The translations under genes and the position numbers were made by a program. DNA of 64,000 nucleotides from Cryoendolithus antarcticus (lineage: Eukaryota; Ascomycota; Dothideomycetes; Cladosporiales; Cladosporiaceae): assembly GCA_002077065.1 (NCBI GenBank), contig NAJO01000027.1:1-64000 (forward strand), given 5' to 3'. The notes beneath the pieces are model-generated. The model was not told where the DNA came from, made no database searches, and saw only the letters and a program-made list of their open reading frames with translations. Shown one piece after another: positions 52,622 to 63,914 of the stretch. Numbering within the stretch: position 1 is the first letter of the stretch; the number at the start of each line of letters is the position of its first letter.

Positions 52622-54727
52622 CTAAAGCTCCTCATCGCCATCAGCCTCGTTGATTGGAGCATCAGTAGCTGGCTCCTCGTTCGTCGGACCCTCTGGACGC
52701 ATGAGGAACCCGCGAATCCACAGCCCTAGACGCTCCATCTCCATAATGAGGTTATTCGGCTCCGTGGTCAAGCGACGGAGGCTAAGATCGTGGACGTGAT
52801 TGTTGGAGCGAACCGTGAGATTAACCTCGATACCCGGAGGAGCGGCGAACGGGCGAGGTGAAATATGATGCTGGAGTCTGCAAGATTGCTGTAGAGTGAT
52901 GGTGAAGGTGCCCGGGTTCACGTCACCAGCAGGAAGCGGAGCTGGGGTATTGTCGTTGGTGAATGCGGGGAGCGGCGATTCGACGCAAGGCGTGCCTGGG
53001 AGCGGCTCGCTGGGAGCACGAGGGCTGTCGATGGACTGGTCGACGTCGATGACATTGGGATCCACAGTGGTGGTGACTTGAGCAGTACCAGTCTCAACGT
53101 CCTCGAGATTGGTCTCGACTGATGGTACGACGTCAGTAGGGAGCCAATCAAGACGGCGAGGCGACTCACACGTGGTGCCAGTGGTCAGCGACGGAACGGT
53201 CGACTCGAAGGAATAGACGGCGTGGTCAGTCGCTCCACCATGCTGCGCCATACTGGCCACCTCTTCGAGCCCGGCAACCTTGATGGCTCGCATCAACAGG
53301 TCCTGACGGCATGGGAACGCCTTCTCGAAGTTCCCCATCAAGATCGACAACATGTATGGGAGCCGACCGGTGGCGATGTCTCGCTGAGTCGTCACCTCCA
53401 CAGCCATCTCCGCAGCCGCAATGAACTCCGCGAACCCCTTCTTGGTGGCGTACTTGATACGGAAGCCACGCTCGTAATCCTTGTTGCCGCCAGGCTGCAT
53501 GAAGCCGATGATGCGCTCCGTGACGAAACGCCTGACCGCAGTGAGCAGCGGCATGCATTCAGGATGCTTGTCGAACCAATAGTCGTACTCGTCGTCAGCG
53601 CAGAAGGCGTCCTCGAATGCGCGCAACTTGAGCGTCACCACCTCCTCAAGCTGTGGGCCAGCATGGGCTAAGAGCTGTACGCCAGAGATCTCACCACTAG
53701 CGACCTTCTCGAGGAAGACACGCACGTTGCGATCCTTGGGGTCCTCTGTATCCATGATAGGCTTCGAGATAGTGGAGGCGGTGGTGGCCTTTTTGACGAT
53801 GGGCTGCGGCGCGGGGGCTGAGGCTTGCTGGGTGATAGAAACGACGGCGCTGTTGATCTGCCGCGGCTGAGACGCACTGCTGGTGTCGACTGACTGAGCT
53901 ACAGCGCGGGACGGCTGGGTAACAGCAGGGGAGGGCTTGGTCCGGGCTGGCTGCTGAGGACCAGCTGGGAGGACAGCACCAGGCGATGGACGAATGTCAC
54001 GTACTGTGCTGCGAACAGCAGGCTGTGTGGTTCCTACCAGCTGCTTGTTCACAGTCGCCAGCTGCCTGTTGAGCAGCGGACTCTCAGCGCGCTGCTGAGC
54101 ACCAGCGGACGGCCTGCGCACGGCTTGACGCCCTGTGCCAGTGAAACGCACTGTGCCGTGGCGACGTGGGCTGCCAGCACGAGGGCGGTTGGAGGTAGCG
54201 GCGGCTGTCAAACCGAGGCGAGTGGGGAAATCCGCATCTCGGCGAGCGGATGGGACGGTGCGATTGATACCCCCTGTGTGAGGAGACGAGGTCGTGGCGG
54301 CGTAGCGAGCTGGAGCACCGCGGAATGCCGAAGGACGAGATCCACCGCCAAAGGCGAAAGGGTCCTCCGATGCGCCTTTGACGGCGTGGCGATGACCCTG
54401 GCCGCCGCTGATGTCCGCCTTTGCAGTGGGATCATCCTCATCATTGAGACCTGATGAAGTGTGTTAGCTCGTGACACAGACCTTAATAGTGCAGAAGGCG
54501 TGCTCACTGTTCCACTTCACAATCATTTGATCATCGCCGGCACGATTGGCAGCGCGGAACGCATCAGCACTCTGAAGATCAGCCTTCTCCTGTGCGAAGT
54601 TGATCTTGCGTGGACGACCCTTGTCATCTGCAGCAGGAGCAGACAGATGATCCGAACGCTCGTTGCTGAGATCGGCCATCATCTGCCGTTTGATGTCTTC
54701 CAGCTCATCGGCTGTAAACCCCGACAT
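52622..54727 (-). CDS. Unrecognised 682-aa protein, disordered ends with helical centre
   Basis: Two exons (54727-54508, 54450-52622) are joined by a 57-nt intron (GTGAGC, GAGCTAAC branch, ATCAG), restoring IVKWNS-LNDEDDPTAKADIS. The N-terminus (MSGFTADELEDIKRQMMADL) is helical. A long Pro/Gln/Ser/Arg-rich disordered region follows to about residue 330. The centre looks folded (DRNVRVFLEKVASGEISGVQ, LRAFEDAFCADDEYDYWFDKHPE, VRRFVTERIIGFMQPGG, GRLPYMLSILMGNFEKAFP). A Thr/Pro linker leads to a C-terminal segment with alternating hydrophobics (GTFTITLQQSCRLQHHI, EVNLTVRSNNHVHDLSL). No known domain is recognised. Coding character and intron signals are strong. Confidence 0.75.
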
Positions 54728-55769
54728 GATGGGCGGTCGATGGTGTGCTTTGTAGAGAGATGCGAGGCAATGTAATGAGAGGTGGTGCGTGTGCAAGCAG
54801 TGCGCAAGGCGGCACTCACTTGCGAGAATGAGATGTTGGTATGATGTTGAGTGATGTCGTGTTGTGAGGCAGAAGTGGACCGTCAATAAAATGTCGAGCG
54901 AACTTTGCCAAGCGGAGCTCTGTTCCGAGCGGGATCTAGCGAGGCCGGCAGCGCTGCAGGCACGAGTGGCGAGCCTGAGGCAAGAGCGACGACAAAGTAC
55001 CGCGCAGTGAGGACATGTAACGCTCGTGGATAAAGACGGATGTACTGTCATCGAGGATCACATCCAGTCGCGAGAGTTCGTGCGATAAGTGTGGAATAGT
55101 CAGGAGTCAGGAGTCAAGCCGGTAGCCACTTGACTGACCAACAAATGAGAGCGGTCGTGGCGATGGCAGGGAGAACGATGGGTCGTAGACGTTGTACTGC
55201 ACGATCTCGCAGTCGGCGCTACTAGCATCATGAACCCAGCAAAATCTGGCAGGAGGCCGGTTCACAGGCTGGGGTGCTCTGCAAGCAGAAGGACACTGGA
55301 GTGCAGCACTGCCGTGGACAAGAGGGCCGTCAATAGGCTGCGTTGATAGCTCGCACGAAGAGAGATTCATGTGAAACTTCCAGTCCCCATGGGATGGACA
55401 TACGCTCAGCACATAGCGTCGTCCACTCGCTGTGATAGTACGAGTGGCAGGAGAGACTTGTGGCCATCTGTGTGCTCATCGCTGAATACAGCTACCATGT
55501 CGAGCACACAGCTTGCTCAATGGCTCGCTGGATCGCGCGTCGACGCCGTAATCGACAATATCGTTGCTTGGATCTGCGCTCCGCTGCCAACCTAGCTGCC
55601 GCCCAGTACAGCGAGGGCTAGGAGCAAGACGTCACGTGCTTCGTCGTGCCTAGCAACCGGCGATGAAAGCATCTCCGCGAGCACGTCGTCGCCCTCCAAC
55701 AATGGCTTAGCGGCATTTCGCTTGTGATTCGCTTGTGCCTTGGCATTGATCGGCTGTCCCTCGCTGGAC

Positions 55770-56024
55770 TATTTAAGCGTTGCTACTTCGCCTCCTCTTC
55801 CTCTCCCTTTCTTTTTCATGCTTAGCCGCCGGGGAGGACATCCGGCGATCACAAAGGCTGGTGTCCCACGTCGTTTAGGTGTGCAGCTTCGCCTGAGCCC
55901 CCTAATTTTTGATGTCATCGGTGCCTATGGTGCCACAACCTTTTTCATCAAGCTCACCGTTGCATGCAGCGGTGATTGGAGAAGAAGCTGCTCGTCAAGG
56001 CCTGCAGGCTGTCGCTTTGTGTGA
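55770..56024 (+). other. Promoter-like TATA/CT tract before a 68-codon frame
   Basis: TATTTAA at 55770-55776 is followed by a strongly CT-rich tract (55785-55817). An ATG at 55818 opens 68 codons (MLSRRGGHPAITK...) ending at 56024. The arrangement is that of a fungal core promoter. The peptide has no signal sequence or known motif and may not be real. Confidence 0.2.
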
Positions 56025-56975
56025 GCGCCGAGAACTGAGAATCTCTACGTTCGGTGGAGAGCTCACGGTTTGTTGTGCTCTGTTGTGTCTGCCAATGCCA
56101 TCCCGTATACGATAGACTGATGCCATCTATCACTTGCGTCCGCAGAAGGGCAGGCTTGCTGAGCTGGACCTCACTGATGCGTTCTCGCAAGCCAGCTGAT
56201 ACTCTCCGTGAGCGGGGTGCGTCGACTATGCAACAGTACCCGCGATTTGCTAGAGAGCCAACAAAGCCCTAGTCTGAGGAGGGCGCTATCGCTCACTGCG
56301 ACTACAACGACCTCAATCGATAGCCATGAGTACTTAGCTAGACTTTATTGTCTTCAGCAACAGCTTGAGAAAGCCCTCATTGCGGACGTCCTCGACCGAT
56401 GGCCATCGCACGGCAACAACCACGAAGCGGACAATCGATTTGCCAGGCATCGCGATATCAAGGAAGCGCAAGACACGGACAAGAGACGGAGACAATGGGC
56501 GCAGTCCAGGGGATGCCATCTACAAGCAAGCAACTTGGCACAGCGGAACATGGCTACTCAATGACAGCCACGGCGTGCAAGAGAAGTGACGGAACTGAAC
56601 ATCCCACCAGCGTCAGCAAAAAAGATCAGCTTGAAGGTGTCGCAAAGGCAGCAGACGTGAGCCGAGCAGGAGTGCCCGTGGCCAGATCGAGCATTTGGCG
56701 AAGGTATCGCTGATCCTGCACGCTCCGCAAAGACATGGGCATGCCATTGGAGATGTTGCAGATCATGATAAAAGCCATGAGGTCGAGGAAGATATGATGA
56801 GTAACAACTCCGGCGCGATCCTGAGTACACTTTCTAGGGCTGCGGAGCTCATTGCGTGCGAGTAGAGCGTGGAGACGATACAAAGTCCGAACGCCCACAC
56901 AGCTTCCACGGAAGCTCAAGCACTTAGAGACCTCCGCGCAATAAGCGTTTGTCGAGCTCACATCCCAGATCCGGG

Positions 56976-57017
56976 CCAGCAAGAGGTCCAGCAAGAGGTT
57001 AAGCAAAAGGTCCAGCA
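56976..57017. repeat. 12-bp tandem repeat, about 3.5 copies
   Basis: Units of CCAGCAAGAGGT at 56976-56987 and 56988-56999 are identical. A third (57000-57011) differs at a few positions and a partial fourth starts with CCAGCA. Non-coding as far as seen. Confidence 0.7.
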
Positions 57018-59353
57018 CCAGCTTTCGGCCAAGTAAAGATTACACATCGTGGGCAAATATCTCATAGAAGGATAAGGACACACAGCCACTTCTATGGTAA
57101 GTCGACCTCGTTGGCATGACACTCGCCGCCACAAGACTTTGAAAAGACTGCGTAAACGAGACCGAGATCGAGGTAGAGGCACGAGCCCGTATTAGCAGCA
57201 TGGAGCCTGGATGGACATGTACCAGTATCGTCGAAAAATCCTCCAATGGCGAGCCTTACGCGAAGGTGCAAATTTTGAAGGGAAACACCTGACGAGATCG
57301 CATCGTCTTCGATCGCCTCTTGAATGTGCCAGGAAGCTGCTCGAGCAAGCTATCACGCCCTGTTGATCCTCCTTCGGTCGCTTGTGTAGGCAGCTGGCGA
57401 AAATGTCCATGCTCAGCATCAAGCTCTGACAAGGCTGTCCGAATGAACTGCCTTCAGTACCACTGGTTTGCAGCATGCCTGGCGCCAGGACGTATTGGAC
57501 CTCTTTCACTGAGACCAGCGGCTGCTTGTGGGTACTTCGCTTGGCTTCTGTGATGATGTCAAGCTCACGTAGCCAGTCTTGGAGGGTACCATATGCGAGG
57601 CATTGGCACCGCCAGCACGAAACGTCGCCTCGATGACCAACTGCAGAAGAGCTTACGGTTCGGCGACATGAACGGCGTATCCACGTGAGCAAAGGTCCGG
57701 TCAAGCACAGGCAAGAGTAACTCGAGATCACCAGGAGAACACTCTTGCTGCATGTCCAGAGGATTAGACCCCCTCGCCCACGCCAGAGAAATATAGAGCT
57801 GGTCCTGGGCTGTGTCTCCATGATCGCTAGATGCCCATCGCGCCTTGCCTTGGACGATAAGTTTCTCGTTCGTGTCTCCATTGGTCCAGATAGTGCAACT
57901 CTATGGCCAGGGCTCGTTCAGTCCTGCCCTCTGGCCAACCAACTGATAGCTCGATGGCCCCAGTATGTTGCAACCCAGCAGCGCCACTCGGATGTTTGCC
58001 AATTGTCCGCGAAGCTTGCATGCCCACGCAATCGAACGCCAGCTTGTGAGAGCACCAGATGGTCGTGGTCGTATGGAGTCAGAGCGGCGCACACGTTCCG
58101 TCACCAAGTCATCGAAGCGTCACAGGCTGCTGGCTGCTGAAGTTCCAGCACAGTCGCAGAAGCGATCGAAGGTATGATGGCACTGTCACCCTTGCCATTC
58201 GCGAGCTGAGGTAGTCCCACAAGACCAGTGCTGTAGCAGCATGGGCGCCAGCTGAACCGCGCACCAAGTCATGCTCTTGCATCTCGGAAATACATCGATG
58301 CCCTAAGTTGTTCCTGGAGCTCGATCGGCGCTTGGTGGCCGTCTCTCCTACTTGCACCTCACACGATCGCTCGGTCGTACTCGTGCAAGGACCTTCTGTC
58401 GGCCAACTTACCAAGTCCTGAGCCGCTGTCTCGAGCTGGACATAGAGCCAGCTGTGATCATACTGCGCGAACGCATTCGCCGCTGACGCAGCTGCGGACC
58501 GTCGGGTCAGGCACCTGGTTCTCGTAATCTCCTCCGCAGTCTCTTCCGGCATCGGATGGTTTGATAGTACGGTTTGCAGTGGATTCACGCGCGATCTGCG
58601 CTCATGTCGAAAGCGTTTCATGGAATACTGCCCGTGTCGAATGGTGTTCACCTTGTGCAACGGCCGTCTCCCCAAGTTGTGCCATCCTTCTACCGCCTTT
58701 GCACACCAGCGCTCGTGTTGCAACATATTTTGCGAGTGGCGCCTGCAAACGTGCAGGAGGCTGTGCTGAGGTCCGAGACCATTGCAGGCCGGCGATGGTC
58801 GAATGTTGCCACTCTTTGTTTGATCTGCCGGAACCTCGAAGTGCCGCCATGCGCGCCTCGGTCAATGCATGTTGAGCTGCGTATGTCGGCAAACCGCAGG
58901 TTGTGCTTCGTCGAGTATCGCAGTCGCTAGAAGGGTGCTGTAGTCGCTGCGAGGACTGCTCAAGGCGGCGTGATGGCTCTAAGGCGGCGTGGTAGCTCTT
59001 TGGCGGCCGTGCTCTGGTTTGCACTTGGTCAACTTGAGCGGAGGGGTTGGGTGAACCAGCTACTATCACTTGAAAGTCTCGGCACGAGCTCTGCAATCAC
59101 TTAGCAGGTGTTCGAGGCCAAGGCGTGTCCTCCGTTGCGAATTGTTGACGTCCGACGCCTCGATCGCACAAGCAAAGCACTGGGGTGCGGAAGGCGATCT
59201 CGAGAATGCCAATCGATGAAGCAGACTCTTTGACTGTTCCTCGCGCCGACACGAGAGCAGAGCTACCTGAAGATCACATGTTGCATACTATATGTATAGC
59301 TTTACCCATTACCCTTCGCCTTCGGGCAACAGGTGCGTATCTCTCTTCTCTTG

Positions 59354-59469
59354 TCCCCAGTGGCGGAGTGGCAGCACTTCACTGTTGAGCTGTGCTTGCA
59401 CGTCAGTCTCGCAGTGGGAATATTTGGAACCTCTCGAGTTCGACCCCCGGTCGGTAAATCTCCCTTTTT
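59354..59469 (+). ncRNA. Candidate Pol III unit / tRNA-like remnant
   Basis: A perfect A-box match (TGGCGGAGTGG, 59361-59371) and a B-box match (GTTCGACCC, 59438-59446) are followed by a T5 run (59465-59469). The order and spacing suit an RNA polymerase III gene. It does not fold as a good tRNA: the T arm has 4 of 5 pairs, the D stem only two, and the acceptor ends pair at about half of the positions. The A-B spacing (66 bp) would need an intron or long arm. It could be a decayed tRNA, a tRNA-derived SINE head, a small Pol III RNA or chance. Confidence 0.25.
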
Positions 59470-60625
59470 GCATTTTGCACCTCCGTTGCCAGAGCTACAC
59501 GTGGGCGCTGCGACACCGTGAGGATAGCATGCTGAAGACTCACACTGTCATTGCTTGCACGTCATGAGCTCCATCCATCCTACTGCAACCCTGAGGTGGT
59601 GCCTCCTTGCAGAACCCATACGTCAGTTCTTCCTCGTTCGCGTACAGCTCTGCCCTGGCTTGGCAGCGTGCGGACGAGCTACCAGATCACAGGAAGTCTC
59701 TGACACGATACATACCTGCATGAGATCGAGTCCAGCAAGTCAATCACCTCCTCGACAGACGGCTCGCGACTGCGTCAAGCCTCGCCGCTGCTATGGGCTG
59801 TTCAAGGCGATTCTGGGTGTATGCTCTCCGTCTTCCTCTCCAGCTGCCAGCATGCCAGTCATATGCACCGCTGCATCACAACAGCACGCCAGAAAAGTTC
59901 GGCGCCACGTCGCTATGCCTTTCCCCGCGACCTCAACGCCTACGACCATGATCATTTCCCATGCGGAATTTGTCAGCTCATTTGGGAGCTTGCTAAGCCG
60001 TCACGCATCGGCGCGATGCTGGTCTGCGAGACCCCAACGCCGTCATTTGAATAGCTATGCCACGCGATCATGATTCGAGCTGGTGCTTCCGCGACATCGA
60101 GGTCGAGGGTGCCATGATCTCCAGACATCCTACCAGACGGGCAGTGTCAAGCGATGGACACGACAGAAGCAAGGCGCTGCAGACCGGACGGCCGTTTGGA
60201 AAGATATTGCAGGACCGGACAGCGACCGTTAGAAACATATAGATACAATCACAACGTTGGGGATCGAGATGGAGATGCAGTCTGCTTTGGCTTTCACTTG
60301 CCGAGACGGTACCGGAGGCATGGCACGAAGAGTGCAGGTCTAGCCGAGCAGCCCCCTCTCGACATGTTGTCTGTGTACGATAATCACGTTTCTATTATGG
60401 CGATGCCTACGTTTCTGGTAGAACAGAAATGGTACGCGAGATCAGATCCTACGGTTATACGCACACGGGAATTGTTACACTTAGATGATGCTGGAGGATT
60501 TGGAAGCGGCGAATTCAGCTGACCTGATCTATGCGAGGGCAATCTGTAGAGTAGCAAATGACACGACTCCGTGGCAGGTCGAGTTTGCTTCTATCATTGA
60601 ATACATGTCTATGGGCATCGAAATG

Positions 60626-62385
60626 CTAGCTACAGTGGTGTGAGCCGTCTCCGCCTGCCGAAATGTCAGTTCGTAGCCATAGTGCTTGGTCGAAGAGCAT
60701 CGAACTTACCTCTCGCCATCTTCGCAGCCGACTGCACCAGGCTGATCGCCATGACGATAGTCCCGAACGCAATGCAGACATAAGCTGCATACGTCTCCCA
60801 AGTCCGCCGTTTGGTCAGCTTCAAGTAGCATAGCGGCGGCAGTATATAGGCCAATGCACACGCACTCGTTGCTCCCACCAGCTCGAACACGATGCCGAGA
60901 TCGCACGTCAGCAGCGAGATCGTCATGGCTGAGACGACGAGCGAGGTCGTGAAGATCAGATGGCGGTTTGGCTGGAAGTGCTCATTCGGAAAGTAGTACT
61001 CGGTCATGACCTCGCGGCAGACGAAACACTCGAGTGGTAGTGTGGTCAACATGTTCAGTCCAAAGCAGAGTCGCGCAATGTTGACCATGATGTTGTCTGT
61101 CGGGAAGTTGTTGAGCACGTTCCCCTTCGTCCTGTCGCCAAATGTGAGGTAGCCGCTCAGAGCCATTGCAAGGCAGGCAATCATCGAAATACCTGTCGAG
61201 TAATGGGTCACTTTGGCGAAGCGGTCCATCGTCGGCTTACGTAGAGAGCCGTAGATGAGCAGGCTATTGTGGTGGCACACGAAGGCGAATGAGATGACAC
61301 CAATCGCTTGAAAGACGCCGTTGTTGACGAGCAAGCTGCCTCGAAGTTGGCCACGGTACTCGGAGGGTAGTCGTGGGCCTTGTGTTATGACTGTGATTAC
61401 TATTACGCCCATACTGATGAGGGCAAATGTGCTGGCTTTTGCGAGCTATGTCTTGTTAGCATCTGTGCATTGGACTCAGCCAGATACAAGATCATACCAT
61501 CGCAATGTCTCGATATAGAGACAAGGGGTATGACAACCCAAGTACAAATAGCACAATGATCGCTCGGCGATCGACAAGGAGTGAAAGGACTGGCGTAGTC
61601 GCCAGAGAAGGGAAGATAGCCGCCAGCACATGCGGAATTGTGTCGCCGATGATGATGCAGAACGCCACCATGCCCCCAAATGCAAATGCCCACTGTGCAA
61701 CTGAGATCGCGACGAGTCCACTCCTGCCGAAGCAATGCTCCATCGTGCTCTGAAAGGAGTTCGCGCCGCTCAACTTCGAGTTCGTAACGATCAGTCGTAT
61801 CGTCCAGTCCACAGTGATTGTGAGGCCCACCAGCAACAGTACGCCGGTCAGAAGACCCGCCTGCCGGAAAGCATATGGCTGCCCAATGATCCCAGCGCCT
61901 ATTATGCTGTTCGCCATGTTGAAGAAAGCACTTTGCATGCCACTCTTCGGCCTAGCAGACTCCAGCAGATCCTCGGGGTTGAAGTCCTCATCAGATGCCA
62001 GAGTGACACTCGGCGCTTCAATACCAGTCAACAGCGGCGCTCGCTGCGCTCCGCTCCCTCTTCGCCCACTCGCGTCATGTTGTTCGCCTAGATAGTCCTC
62101 TTCCTCTATCCAGTCTTGCGGCTGCGCAGACCCATTGACCGTACCATGCATCGGCGGTTCCGAGACGTCGAATCGCACTCGGTGAGGTGTCCTTGGGGTG
62201 CCATTGGCTCTTGGCTGTGCAAAAGAAGACTGTCTTCTTTGGAGGAATTTCCGCCCTGGCGGCTGCGCGGGTTGCGCTATGCTGTCCTCATCCGGCGAAT
62301 CCTCCCTGGTATCCTGTAGCAGTCCAGCGGCTTCCTCTCCATCGCCTGCCCGCTTGCGATCGGCTTCGCGATCGTCCTTGGCCAT
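60626..62385 (-). CDS. AVT2: AVT-type amino-acid transporter (SLC38-like, Avt2 group)
   Basis: This is an amino-acid/auxin-permease family transporter, probably of vacuole or ER/Golgi membranes. Exons: 62385-61498, 61445-60710 and, in the preferred reading, a short 60654-60626, giving 550 aa. Intron 1 (61497-61446) has GTATGA, GCTAAC and CATAG. Intron 2 (60709-60655) has GTAAGT, ACTGAC and GGCAG; if it is retained, the protein ends at 60666 with 555 aa. A disordered N-terminus of about 140 residues precedes about 11 TMs, beginning SAFFNMANSIIGAGIIGQPYAFRQAG, the family signature. GDRTKGNVLNNFP and LPLECFVCREV are further family motifs. Confidence 0.9.
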
Positions 62386-62855
62386 AACATCGTTGCTGGT
62401 TGGAGATGTTTAGTGCATTGCGAGGAAGAGAAGAGCACACGTATTGGACCTACATAGATACACGTAAGCTCTGGGTATTCTTAGCTCGTCTCATTGTCGA
62501 ATTCCGAGCCGCTTTCGGTCACTGCCATCAGTCCTCAGGGGATTTACAAATCTACGGATTGGCCGCCATGTTTGCGATCACACCTTTCACATCACGGCCC
62601 ACGGCTGCAGTGTTTGCCACTGAATTGGGCCATCTGATATGCAAGCCGTTCACGAGCTACTGACAGGCCTCACTTCCGACCATGGCGCACGGTCACACTA
62701 AAGAGTAATCCTTACATTTCTTATGTCCATCACGTAGCATTACTCTCCAACTCATCACATGCGATTATTCAGGACCAAAGGTACTGAAGTGATGGCACGT
62801 TCTATGGTCATATTGGCCGGCCCATCATGAGCTCATCTCCTTCTACCGCGCTTCT
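62386..62855. other. Intergenic, AVT/CCE1 divergent promoters
   Basis: 470 bp between divergent genes. Nothing recognised. Confidence 0.4.
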
Positions 62856-63914
62856 ATGAGAAGACCTCCAGTATCTACCCAGGTAGATTCAGATGCCATG
62901 GCTCAATTGGGTAGCCTGAAGTCCAGGACGCTGCAGCGCATGGCATTCCTGGCTGGGTTGCCTTCGACTGGGACCAAAGCTGAGCTGGCGACGACCCTGC
63001 GATCTGGACTACCACAATCGCGTCTGCTTGCTCAACCCAGTCGCATCCTCAGCATCGACATGGGTATTCGCAATCTGGCCTATTGTGTTCTGGACCTAGC
63101 AAGTCTTCAATCAACGTCCGCGCCTGCGCCATTGACGACGAGTCTCCGAGTACGGGAGTGGAGAAGACTGGACCTACTCGGCCGCCTCGTGCCCGAATCG
63201 GCCGCGAAAACTGATCGCAAGGGCGGTGCCGATAATTCGATCAGTCGCAAGCTGCCAGCCAATGCCTTCACTCCGTCAGTCATGTCGAGGGTCGCCTATG
63301 GTATCACAACCGAGCTGCTGGAATACAAGCCGACGATCATTCTCATTGAAAGGCAGCGCTTCCGGTCAGGCGGTGGGTCAGCCATTCAGGAATGGACTCT
63401 ACGCGTCAACATGCTCGAGAGCATGCTCTGGGCATGCTTTCAGGCGCACAACGCTGTCAACTTGAGCACTAAAGACTACCTTGCGCCGTCGCTGCACGAA
63501 GTAAGTCCCGCAATGGTGGCAAAGTTCTGGACCGCGGGCACGGACAAGGAGCTTCGCACTCCCAGCCAATTGCTCCAGGACGGTGCCGATAGTACAGCGA
63601 CATACAACGCATCACGCTCAGTGGATAAGAAAGCGAAGATCGGTGTGGCACGAGGTTGGCTGAAGGGAGAGGGTGGCGTGTCGCTGCAGTTGCAGCCAGA
63701 AGTCAAGTCCGTTGTGGACGCTTTCACCACCGCCAGACGGTCTTCAACACGCAAGAAAGGTGCAGAGGACTCCGAAGCCGAGTCGAGCGACGTGGGCAAA
63801 CTGGACGATCTTGCGGACTGCTTACTACAGGGCGCGGCGTGGGTAAGATGGGAGGAGAACCGACGTGACATGATTAGATTGATGGAGGACAGTGGTTATG
63901 ATCTGTCGCCATGA
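62856..63914 (+). CDS. CCE1: Mitochondrial Holliday-junction resolvase CCE1 (Ydc2)
   Basis: CCE1 cuts four-way junctions during mitochondrial DNA recombination and segregation. The 352-aa intronless protein starts with a SAP-like DNA-binding stretch (about residues 18-52, LKSRTLQRMAFLAGLPSTG). The RNase H-like fold then provides acidic active-site residues: Asp68 (SIDMGIRNLAYCVLD), Glu165 (IILIERQRFRSGG) and the C-terminal Asp317, Asp318 and Asp321 (KLDDLADCLLQGAAW). This matches the family pattern. The N-terminus is weakly basic, so mitochondrial import is inferred mainly from family knowledge. Confidence 0.92.
   Translation: MRRPPVSTQVDSDAMAQLGSLKSRTLQRMAFLAGLPSTGTKAELATTLRSGLPQSRLLAQPSRILSIDMGIRNLAYCVLDLASLQSTSAPAPLTTSLRVREWRRLDLLGRLVPESAAKTDRKGGADNSISRKLPANAFTPSVMSRVAYGITTELLEYKPTIILIERQRFRSGGGSAIQEWTLRVNMLESMLWACFQAHNAVNLSTKDYLAPSLHEVSPAMVAKFWTAGTDKELRTPSQLLQDGADSTATYNASRSVDKKAKIGVARGWLKGEGGVSLQLQPEVKSVVDAFTTARRSSTRKKGAEDSEAESSDVGKLDDLADCLLQGAAWVRWEENRRDMIRLMEDSGYDLSP

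Larger units (their letters stand above)
54728..60625. other. 5.9-kb gene-poor region
   Basis: No frame in this stretch encodes anything I recognise. Frames over 100 codons exist on both strands (for example 57192-57881 and 58109-58726 minus; 59555-60073 plus), but they overlap one another, have poor composition and no motifs. It contains a Pol III-like box arrangement (59354-59469), a 12-bp tandem repeat (56976-57017) and a TATA/CT-tract/ATG arrangement (55770-55820), each listed separately. It may be regulatory, contain lncRNA or orphan genes, or be a decayed gene or transposon. Confidence 0.45.

Noticed and set aside
57192..57881. 229-codon minus-strand frame
   Set aside because: Cys/Arg/Ser-rich composition, no motif, overlapped by equally long frames on other strands.
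58109..58726. 205-codon minus-strand frame
   Set aside because: No recognisable motif and competing frames on both strands; not enough to call a gene.
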